From Culex pipiens pallens (lineage: Eukaryota > Arthropoda > Insecta > Diptera > Culicidae), in NCBI RefSeq assembly GCF_016801865.2, contig NC_068939.1:151421132-151485131 (forward strand): a stretch of DNA of 64,000 bases, in the 5' to 3' direction. The translations under genes were made by a program, and so were the position numbers. Below are positions 34,701-46,700 of the stretch, piece after piece. The notes below the pieces were generated by a model. The model searched no databases. It saw only the letters and a program-made list of their open reading frames with translations, and was not told the origin of the DNA. Each line of letters starts with the position of its first letter. Position 1 is the first letter of the stretch.

Positions 34701-37700
34701 AGACGAAGCCGACAAAAGTCCCACAGCTGGCGGAACAGCACTGATTAGGGACAGCAATTTAATTAGCGAATGTGTGTGTTTGGAGAAAATTGCCAGACAA
34801 ATGCTGCGTGAATTTGCATTTGAGGGTATTTGCAAATTTCATAAAAAGTTTATGGTCTTTTTTAAGGAATCACATTTTAAAGTAGACGCATGTTGGTTTA
34901 ATTTTCAACACTTATAGTTTCATACTCAGCAGAGCCTCGTCGGATATTCTTGTTGCATAAAGTACTTTTAAGTTTCAAGTTCACTATAAAAAATCATGGT
35001 AATACTACATCTGGGAATCAGTGCAGTAAATCTTTTATGTCAGAAAAATGTGTAATTTTCCGTCTGAATTGAGATATTATTACATCATAAAAATGGTAAT
35101 ATTTAACCTTTTTAATCAACTCCTTCCAAATTTAAACATTACGCTTATTTTTTTACTGTGTAAACCAAAATTGATATATACGACGAGTGCTGAAAAAACT
35201 TGGGAACTTTTGAACTATGAGAACTATGGCAAAACACATTTTCACAGATATAATATTTTGAATCGTACATATTCTTTATGAGGAAGGTGAACCACAATCT
35301 ACTAAGTATAAATCTCATGTGTCATCTCGATTTAAAATATTTTGCTTCCGCCATAACGTGAAGTGTCGAAAATCCGAACAGTTTTGTGAACATTATTATA
35401 TTCATTAACACTTAAGCCCCAATGAGATTCAAAAAGTCGGTCGATTTTTAGTACAAAGTACTGGATGTTTTAGGCTTTCCTGAAAGAGCATAAAATTTTG
35501 AACCAAACTGCATAATTGACTCAAAAGTGATGAAAATGCATATGGGACATTTATGCGATCTGGGGCAGTATAGCCACCTTTAAGGGGTTACATACATGTA
35601 AATCGGCAAAAAATTCAGAGGTTGGTTTGAGAACACGCTTTTACTTTTTTAAACTGTTTTCAGGGCATTAAAATATACATTTTTATCCATCAATAAAATA
35701 AATTTGAACACATTTGGTTGTATATTTGCCGAGATATAGCTATTTGAAGTTAGCAGTTTCAAAAATCGGGTGCCACGATATCTCAACACTGCTTTGACCA
35801 AATACACAGCTAAAAAAGTAGTAATCCAGCTGCGTCTAATAGGCCTGGGTGTAAAATAAATATTGCATTATTTTATGCAATTTAATGTGATTTTACACCC
35901 TGAAATATGTAGCCCATCAGTATGGGAAACCTACTTGACCGAAATGTCAAGCTCATATATGCGTTTATCCTTACAACTTTTCATCGATCTGATGGCCGAG
36001 TGGGCTAAGGCGCCAGTCCGTACTGTTGGTGCTGGGTTTGAATCCCGTCGGTTGCAACTTTTTTTTTGTTTGCAAAAATTGTACATGTAGTGTGTAATAT
36101 TTAGTGTTTATTTTGACGAAGGTGATGTGCATGCTTTTGCATGCGATTTTACCATCGGATTTTTTGCTGTGTAGGCTCAAAATTTTGGTGAAGACTCATT
36201 AAACCAGTCACGTGTGCATGACGAAGGCCGATTTAAAAAAAGTTTATATAAAAAATTAAAAAATATTTTTGTGTTTTTCATATAAAATTAAATTCGTCAG
36301 TTTTTGATTTTTGTATTTTTTCAAAAAAAACAAAATTTCAAAATCGGGCTTCGTTATGCTCACGAAATATGTCTTGTGAGTCTTGAGGTTCCATGATTTT
36401 CTCCTTTTTTTTGCAAAAGAAAAAAAAAACGTTTTGCTGCTAATACACACAGAAAAAAAAATTATGGTAATATTCATCAGGAAATGGTGACAGATTTTGT
36501 GTCGAAAAAAATGTGTAATATTACATCAGGAATTGGTGAATATTCATCAGTTTCTGATGAATTTTCATCAGGTTCACATTTTTACACATTTTTTGATTAA
36601 TATTACTCAAAAAATGAGTAATATTCAACCAACCAAATTTTCAACATTCCAAAATTCAACTTTTTTTTGCTGTGCAATCAATTGTATAATAATGTAAATT
36701 AAGCAAATCTTGATTTTATCAATATTTTTTACTAATCTTAAAATTTTATTAATTAGCTTAATTTTTTGAAGAAGTATTTTTCTAACATTGTTTTTGCAGG
36801 TTGGGAAATATTTTAATTTTTATTTGTACACTAAATTGTTGTTTTTCGACAACAATGCAATGATTTTAAATGTTCTACTTGTTTTTTTCACTAAACAATA
36901 TCATTTTTCACAAAACCATGCAAATTTAACGTGAATTATTTGGAACAAATTGAAAATCTAAAACTATAAAGTCATTTAATTGTAGTGTATGCAACATGTT
37001 CAGCATCCTGTTGAGTTCTGAAAAGTTTGAGAACTGTTATACTTTGCGATGAAAAGTAGGCTGTTTCGTCATTCGAGGAAAACAGTGAAATACACTTTTT
37101 TGCTTGATTTCTATAAAAAGACTGAAAAGGAAGTACATATTGAATTAACTCAATGAAGCACTTTACAAGGCGCGGTTAGCTAACTGTTGAAGCTCTCAAA
37201 TCATGCAAGTGTTCAAATTAACACGTGTACGTCCAATTTTCTAATTTTGTCTCGGTTTTCCTGAAATTAAAATTGAATTCATATATTTTCTAAAATTCTG
37301 AATTGGTTGTGAAATAAGTGTAACAGTTCTATATCAAGTAATCAATAAGATTGTAAAGCACTGAAGTTGTTGATGGGCATAACCAGCAAAAATGTTAATT
37401 TAACTGTTGAAATTTTTGTTTACAGATCCGTAAATTGCCCGTCTCTTAAAATATTATCTGTGTAATTTTATGGATTTTCTCGAACCTTATAATTTCCATA
37501 CAAAACCTTATTCTGTAATTTTCGTAATTTATTTCAAATTGTTCAAATTGCTGTTTGATAAGTCTAAAAATGAACTTTTTACTTATTGAATATGAAATCT
37601 AATATTCGGACCTGTAAATTTTTATCACTTTTGTGTCATCAAAATTAAAAAAAAACCAAGTGCGTGTTGCAGCCAGAGGACGTTCGATTTCGTTTGATGA

Positions 37701-40700
37701 GTTGCAATTTCGCTTTGATAAACTGCAACGTTCAACCTTTGATCTGATATTTTCTGATGGAAAACCTACTCGCATCATTGGTTACAGTCAAATAAAATTG
37801 AACCGTAAACTTTTTTGTTTGAACTTTTTGCATCAATTAAAAGTCAAGCCAAATTGAAAATATGGCGCAAAATGGAAGTCGGAAACCCACATATGACCGA
37901 GGCGAATATGTTTCCTGTCGGTATAAATTTCAATTAAACTATTAGTTGGCGCTCACCACATCGGTTTCACTATCAATTTGCTATAGTCACGTGTATTTTT
38001 TTTCTGCGTGGCATTTCATTTTCTATGGATGCTTCAGTGACATTTCCAATTAAAGTACCATATAAATCGTTTAGCGAAACTTGGAGCTAATTTTTAACCA
38101 GCGTTTATCTTTTTCGTCTTTTTTTTTCTCCCCAGGACATAATGGTTCAATTAGAGACGTATCAACGGCAGACTGGAGCGCCAAAGTTGGGAGCGGAGCA
38201 AAAGATCCCAACGGGAGCATCGGGCGAGGGACGTCCGAAACGGCAGAGACCGACTCATCAGGTAACGTCAAAAATGCGCGTATCAATTTCACGAAGAAAA
38301 AAAAAACATATCGTTTATCCAGTTAAACTACCTAAACAATCATTATTTAGATAATGTATTGCCGAAAAATATTCCCATCGCTTGAAACGCCTTTAACGCG
38401 AGTGGCCCATAAATCTTCCGGCTCGTTACCGGTCATATTTCGTCTCGGTTTCCTAAATGGTTACGCAAATTTCGTGTCACATAAAATATCACCTTTTCCT
38501 CTTTTTTCCTGGAGGAAGAGCGGAAAAAGTTGCTCGGAAATGGCAAGCAACCGCTCAACAGCTGCTGGAAAAGGAAATGCTTAATTACAAAAAGGACACT
38601 ACAAAAATACAAACGTACCAAAAAAATAACTCAAAACAAAGGCATGAGTGATTAAACCCTTAAAATTTATGAATTCCCATATTTTCCCGCCAAATCCATC
38701 ATAACTAATCATGAACCATTTTTTCTTTCTCTCTTTCTCGATTGTCCATTCTCTCCACAGGGACCGGGGGGATGCGGGACTCGCTGGAGGGGACGGGCTC
38801 AGCGCAGAACGACCTTATTCACCTCAAGAGACGGGTGGGACTCTTCAGTGGGGTGGCTTTAATTGTCGGAACGATGATCGGTAAGTTGGTGTGGCAGATT
38901 CGAAAATGAAAACAAAAAATAATAATAATAATTAATAAAGTGATTAAATGGCCCTGCCAAAGTTGTCTCACTGTCCTGAGTGGCAGTAATTGATGCGTTT
39001 GTTTATCGGCTGGCGGGTTGTTTACCAAATTTAGATAATGGAATATTATACCATGTTTGAAATTATGTTTTTTTTCTGAGTACCAGTATCGTTTTAAATG
39101 ACGAGGTTCAATGACTTGACAGAGGAATGCAAATGCTTGATTAAATTCACAATGCCTGAATTTTTTAAATAAAAATATTGGAATACCTAATCTTGCAAAA
39201 AAACAAATGGCACAGATCTTTCATAAGAAGTTTAGATTCTTCGTTATTTATATAATTTTAGCAATTTTGTCAAATCTGTAGTGCAAGATTTTTTTTAAAA
39301 TGCATGAAATGTTTTTTTTTTTATTATAATGAAATTTAAGTAAATACAAAACAGGTGTAAAAAATGCATTACATAAAAGCACAGTTTACATATCTAGATT
39401 AAATTTTCAAAACAACCTATCCCTCATGGGTTTCCTATGCAGATAGGGCCTTTTGAAAACTTAATCGAGATATAACGTCATGATTCGAAATCCGGACACT
39501 AAGTAGCATATCATTTTTGTTATAGCTGACAAAAAATCATGTAGTTAATAAGTTGGAAATTTAGAAATATCATCAGGATGTAGTATAAACAGTTAGTTTT
39601 AAGAGAATTCATGCAAAATATGTCTATTCTAAAAATTTTTCATAAGGTTTTTAAAATTAAAATGATTTGTTGTGCTTCGAATCCCGGACACTGATTAAAG
39701 CTGATTTGAAATCCGGACACTTTTGCTTCGAATTCCGGACACTCGATTTTGCTTATGAATCGCACAAATTTGGACTGAAGTGTTAGTGAATGGCATTTTT
39801 TAGGTCTCGAATAACATGTTACCATCAAAACAATTGATATTTTATATAATTTTTTTTAGAATTTAAGGGGTTACATACATGTAAATCGGCAAAAATGTCA
39901 GAGGTTGGTTTGAGCACACACTTAAACTGTTTCAAAATCTGTTTTTCAGGGCATTAAAGTATACATTTTCATCTATTAACAAAACAAATTTGAAGACATT
40001 TGGTTGTATCATATCATATCAGTTGTATCGAGATATAGCTATTTGAAGTTAGCAGTTTCAAAAAACGGGTACCACGATATCTCAACATTGCTTCGACCAA
40101 ATCGGCTCAAAATTTTGGTGAAGACTCGTTAAACCGGTCCCGTGTGCATGACGAAGGCCGATTTTTAAAAAGTTTATTAAAAAAAAGATAAAAATATGTT
40201 TCTGTTTTTCATATAGAAAATCGCCAGTTTTTGATTTTTGTATTTTTTGAAAATTCAAAATTTCAAAATCGGGCTTCGTCATGCACACGGAACATGTCTT
40301 GGGAGTCTTCACCCAAAATTTCAGCCAATTTGGTCCGACCTATCTCGAGATATCGTGGCACCCGTAAATGTAACCCCTTAAGGAAATCAAAACCTTAAAT
40401 ATCTGCTTTGCCTTCCTGGTGCTTGAGATGCATATGAAATATTTCAGTGAAATGCTTCACATTTTTGGTAAACTTATAAATTTATTTTATTTTATTTTAT
40501 TGTTTTGGCATTAACTACAGTGTTCAAACAAACTTTAAATGAAAGTTGATGTTAGAATTCATCAAATAACACATTTTTGACATTCATAATGCGAACTATA
40601 TCCAAATAATTGATAAAACAAGATGAGGTGTCCAGGTTTCGAAGCGTCCGGGAATTCGAATCATGACGTTAATGTTTGTAGCGATAAAAAAAATTAAAAA

Positions 40701-43700
40701 TTATAAAAATTAAAAATAGTTTTAAAAAATGCAGCCCCAAATCAAATCTGTTTTTTTTTTTTTTCAAAAAATTACTATGGTAATTGCAGTTTCGTTAAAT
40801 TCAAGACCAACTGTAAATTTTTCCGCTCCATAGTATAGGATATATAGGAAACCCACGGCGCATTGGTTGTTTTGAAAAAAGTTATCAAAAGTTTTACCAA
40901 CAAAATTTTAAAGAGCGAAAAAAAAAATCACTGAAAAATCTTCTGAAATTTTCATCGGATTATCACAAACACAAACTCATAAGACTTTACTCATAAGAAA
41001 TAGTTCAGACATTCGTCAAGGAAAACCCTGTGTTTTTGAATGAAAACATCATTTTTACATAATTGAAACATAACTAACTGACCAAGGATTGCCCAAAATA
41101 TCCAAAAATAGTCAAAACTCGCCCCAGATATCCAAAATCTTTGAGCTAAATTATTTCTCAAGCATAAAGTTGTCATGTTTTTTTTCATTTAAGTTTTTTT
41201 TAATTTTCATGTTTTGCCTTAAATTTTGAGAAACATTACTTTGTCGGTTTTTATGAGAAAATTTTGCTTCAAATAAAAATTCGTCAAATTTCAGATTTTC
41301 AGTAAAGCTCAGTAATTTAAAATTAGGTACAGGAACTGAAAGTGATAAGTGGGTGGCAAGATTTGAATACAGTTAAACCTCGTATATGCAACTCATATGG
41401 GGGTTTCTTATGCGAAGCACGCATATGCGAGGTACAGAGCTTATGGGATTTTGGCTATATGGGAGACATGGCCTATATTTTTGTAAAAAATCATCTTAAC
41501 TATACAAATTTATAGTGTTTTGGAATCGTTATGAAGTCAGCTATAAAGCTAGACCAAATTTACAAGGTTTACGATGTTCTAGGTCATCCGAAACTTCCTC
41601 AAGTTAAGGCCTATGTGTTCACCGCCGTAAAAGTATGAGGTAGGCGATTGTGACTTTGGTTTTTGACCTCAGATCATATCCGGATAGCCTCAGGGAGGTT
41701 CAGGGACTAGTCTACCTATATGTGGTGATGTTCTGGGTCTTCTGAGGAGTCCCGGGAGTTACAACCGATGGATCTACCGCCGTAACAAAATAAAGGTCAG
41801 TGATTTTTCACCTCAGATCATATCCAGATAGCCTCAGGGAGTTCAGGGACTAGTCTACCGATATGTGGTGATGTTCTAGGTCTTCTGTAGAGTCCCGGGA
41901 GTCACGGCCGGTGGGTCTACCGCCGTAACAAGATAGAGGTCAGTGGTTTTTGACCTTAGATCATATCCGGATAGCCTCAGGGAGGTCCGAGGACTAGTCT
42001 ACCGATATGTGGTGATGTTCTAGGTCTTCTGTAGAGTCCCGGGAGTTACGGCTGGTGGATCTACCGCCGTAACAAGATGGAGGTCAGTGGTTTTTGACCT
42101 CAGATCATATCCGGATAGCCTCAGGGAGGTCTGGGGACTAGTCTAACGATATGTGGTGATGTTCTAGGTCTTCTATAGAGTCCCGGGAGTTAAGGCCGAT
42201 GGGTCTACCGCCGTAACAAGATAGAGGTCGATGGTTTTTGACCTCAGATCATATTCAGATAGTCTCAGGGAGGTTCAGGGACTAGTCTACCGATGTGTGA
42301 TGATGTTCTGGGTCTCCTGTAGAGTCCTGGGAGTTACGTCCGATGGGTCTACCGCCGTAACAAGATAGAGGTCGGAGGTTTTTGACCTCAGATCATATCC
42401 AGATAGTCTCAGGGAGGTTCAGCGGCTAGTTTACCGATATGTGGTGATGTTCTGGGTCTTCTGTAAGATCCCGGGAGATACGTCCGATGGGTCTACCACC
42501 GTAACAAGACTGAGGTCAGTGATTTTGACCTCGGATCATATTCGGATAGCCTCAGGAAGATCCGGGGACCCTACTCCCGGGATTCTACAGGTAGACTAGT
42601 CCCCGAACCTCCCTGAGGCTATCCGGATATGATCTGAGGTCAAAAACCTCCGACCTCACTTGTTACGGCGGTAGATCCATCGGCCTTAACTCCTGGGACT
42701 CTACAGAATAACCAGAACATCACCACACATCGGTAGACTAGCCCCTGAACCTCCCTGAGACTAATTGGATATGATCTGAGGTCAAAAACCATCGACCTCT
42801 ATCTTGTTACGGCGGTAGACCCATCGGTCGTAACTCCCGGGACTCTACAGAATACCCAGAACATCACTGCATCGGTAGACTAGCCCCTGAACCTTCCTGA
42901 GACTATCTGGATATGATCTGAGGTCAAAAACCATCGACCTCTATCTTGTTACGGCGGTAGACCCATCGATCGTAACTCCCGGGACTCTACAGAATACCCA
43001 GAACATCACCACATTGGTAGACTAGTCCCCGGACCTCCCTGAGGCTATCTGGATATGATCTGGGGTCAAAAACCACTGACCTCTATCTTGTTACGGCGGT
43101 AGATCCATCGGCCTTAACTCCCGGGACTCTACAGAATACCCAGAATATCACCACACATCGGTAGACTAGCCCCTGAACCTCCCTGAGACTATCTGGATAT
43201 GATCTGAGGTCAAAAACTATCGACCTCTATCTTGTTACGGCAGTAGATCCATCGGCCTTAACTCCCGGGACTCTACAGAATACCCAGAATATCACCACAC
43301 ATCGGTAGACTAGCCCCTGAACCTCCCTGAAGCTATCTGGATATGATCTGAGGTCAAAAACCATCGACCTCTATCTTCTTACGGCGGTAGACCCATCGGT
43401 CGTAACTCCCGGGACTCTACAGAAGATCCAGAACATCACCACATACCGGTAGACTAGACCCTGAACCTCCCTGAGGCTATCTGGATATGATCTGAGGTCA
43501 AAAACCATCGACCTCTATCTTGTTACGGCGGCAGACCCATCGGTCGTAACTCCCGGAACTCTACAGAAGACCCAGAACATCACCACACATCGGTAGACTA
43601 GTCCCTGAACCTCCCTGAGGCTACATGGATATGATCTGATGTCAAAAACCACTGACCTCTATCTTGTTACGGCGGTAGACCCACCGGCCGTAACTCCCGG

Positions 43701-46700
43701 GACTCTACAGAAGACCTAGAACATCACCACATATCGGTAGACTAGTCCCTGAACCTCCCTGAGGCTGTCTGGATATGATCTGAGGTCAAACATTACTGAC
43801 CTCTATTTTGTTACGGCGGTAGACCCATCGGTCGTAACTCTCGGGACTCCTCAGAAGACCCAGAACATCACCACATATCGGTAGACTAGTCCCTGAACCT
43901 CCCTAAGGCTATCCAGATATGATCTGAGGTCAAAAACCAAAGTCACAATCGCCTACCTCATACTTGTACGGCGGTGTACACATAGGCCTTAACTTGAGGA
44001 AGTTTCGGATGACCTAGAACATCGTAAACCTTGTAAATTTGGTCTAGCTGTATAGCTGACTTCATAACGATTCCAAAACACTATAAATTTGTATAGTTAA
44101 GATGATTTTTTACAAAAATATAAGCCATGTCTCCCATATAGCCAAAATCCCATAAGCCCTGTACCTCGCATATGCAACTCTTGCGACAAAACCGAATCAG
44201 GTGGAATGACTCGTATATGCAAAGTTGCATATGCGAGGCGCTCTTATGCGAGGTTTGACTGTATAATAATTGTAATTATAAGCCAGAATTTCAATATTTC
44301 CATGATAAAAAAAAAAAACATTGGAAAATGCATTATTCACCTGCACAATTGATTTGCAAACATTAGTTATTTTATGTTTTTAATTGTTAATTGTTTTCAT
44401 TTTTTTTTACTAAAATTTAAATGATTTTTTAACAAACCTAACAAAACATGTTAAAATGGCTGCAAACGCAGAAGAATGCATTGAAAATATGAACTTTTGG
44501 ATTTTTTTTATGTTATAAAAACATTGAATTTGAACCAGCCTTATGGTGAAGCCGTTGATTTTTTCGAAGATAATTGATCTTCACTCCGAAATGCTCTGTA
44601 TTGAATTCAACTTAACGAATTTCAGCACCAAAATGAATCAGCATGTGCCAGCTGTTGCCTTCTTGAAGCCACTGAAGGAATTTTTGATCTAGATCAAATG
44701 GGTCTCAACATTTCTATAATTTTGTGGAACAATCATTGACGTTCTAGTTAGCAATCATTAATTAATGACGATTTCCACAACTTTATAAGGAATGGGATAA
44801 TATTCTGAACAACTTGTTGAAGGAATTTTATCAAATTATTGATAGCGACGCAAAATTTATATCTTTGAACGAAAAATCATGGCAATGATGGAAGTCTTCA
44901 CGTTATGAAAATGTCTATACTTTTAATCACTATTGTACTGATTGTAACCAATTGCAACACAATTCCTTTGCTGTTCGATATCCTTTCTAATCCCAATCCC
45001 GATTTTCTCCGTTTCCTCTAGGGTCTGGAATTTTTGTATCGCCATCTGGTTTACTGGTGCGAACCGGTTCCATTGGTGTGAGCTTTATTATATGGATGGC
45101 CTGTGGATTGCTCTCATTGTTAGGTAAGTGCCAAACCCGTCTCTCACCATCACCATCACCAGCATATCCCATCGTAATCATCACAGATTTCCACCGGTGT
45201 ACGTGTGTCGTCGGTACAGAGCCGAGTGACAGCTGGCATAGATTTTCTTTTCTTTTTTTTGGGTGCAAAACTGTATCTCACTCGTCATTGTCGTCCTACT
45301 TGATGTACGAGCATTAGCCAGGGGCGCTCGCCGAATATCACGAAATGATGGAAATAAGAGGGAAGGAAAACTCATTTGGTCGGGCTCGATGCGACAGAAG
45401 ACAGAAATTTATTACACAAATCACTTCGAGCTTCGAGGCGAGATTTCCTTCCGCCAGACGAGAGACAATCAGCCTTGAGCTTGAATTAATCGGAATGATG
45501 GTAGAACATATGTGTCTTACACAGAAATCGATTTAGAGTGTTAGCATAAATGTTAGTCGCACTAGACGCGAGATAAAAACGCAAATTTTCAAGTTTGAAA
45601 CAAACACATCTATTTTTGCAACACGGCCATTGAGAATTTTTCTTGAACAAGACTTGGTTACAGTTCATTTCCGACTCGGGTAAGACAATTTTGCACAACA
45701 CTTTGGCCATCGGAATCATTTTTTTTTGAGCCAGCCCCCCGACGTGGTCATGTGATCTAATGGGGGCCAAGTAAAAAAACGCCCATCTGCATAAATATTC
45801 CGATTTTTTTTTGCTTGTTTTTCTTGAGTCACCCTGTAATGTGTCGTCGACGCCGTGGTCGTCGCACCGAAAAATGTTCGCTGCTACTGACGACGGACAA
45901 AGTGACGGCGACAGCCCACGTAAAAGTGCGAATCGCACTGATTTTTGCGTCACACGCGGCGTCGAGAGGGTGTTGTCGAATCGTCCTGAGAACCGCTCAC
46001 GATCTACGGTGGTGGAAGTCACAGACAGGCATTACTTGAGTCTTGTGTTGTTTTTCTCGAAGCAATTGCCTTTTTTTTTGTCAGCCTGAATTATACATCA
46101 AAATTGCTAATCTATGTCTAATCTGAACATATTGAAAACCAGATTTTATTTACAAATCTAACTTGCTTAACTAAAAATTTTTAAAGAAAAACAAAGAAAG
46201 TTAAGTTTTGCAATTAAATTATGGCAAATTTGACATCCCCTAAACAGATATATCGAGGGTTTTGTTATTATAGGATTTTAATTATTAGAATTGTCAAAAA
46301 ATTCATGAGTTTTTTTCTTTTTCATTTTTTTTATTATGGCTGCTCAAATATGAGTGGGACTACGCGCAACAGTTTTTGGTCCCAGCGAATAAAAAAAAAC
46401 TTTTTGAGCGTTTTAACCACTTTGTTATTTATTAATTTGCACCAAAAGTAACATATGTTAAAAATACTGTTTCGGGTACCGTTTTATCTAAATTGAAAGT
46501 AGTTAGGCCAACCACTGTTGCGTCCAAGCCTAAATTTTGGAATTTGAGCTCAGTACACAATATCAAATCAGTCAGGCAAGGGAAGGTGAAATGTCCAAAT
46601 TTATCTACTCCTATGTAGCAATTCCCCATGAAAACAGCATGGACAAAACAAAATTGCTCGAATCGTGTTCATTTTCGTAAATTTTCGCAAAAAACACATT

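Larger units (their letters stand above)
35580..36430. mobile_element. TTAA MITE (GGGGTTAC end), interrupted and lacking its right end
   Basis: It starts TTAAGGGGTTACATACATGT and follows the complete relative at 39863-40381 until about 36385, where similarity stops. The 35803-36173 MITE is inserted in it. The relative at 39863 shows the uninterrupted sequence GACCAAATCGGCTCAAAATT, so the nesting is clear. Confidence 0.8.

Noticed and set aside
35990..36054. Functional tRNA gene (Leu/Ser-like)
   Set aside because: Boxes A and B fit, but acceptor stem pairing is poor and the sequence lies inside a transposon with a second copy.
41370..44261. CRISPR-like or centromeric tandem array
   Set aside because: Units are about 144 bp, switch orientation in the middle, and are enclosed by transposon ends, so this is a fold-back element.
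45486..46022. 178-codon minus-strand frame in intron 4
   Set aside because: Antisense within a confirmed intron, no domain, and overlapping plus-strand frames of similar quality.
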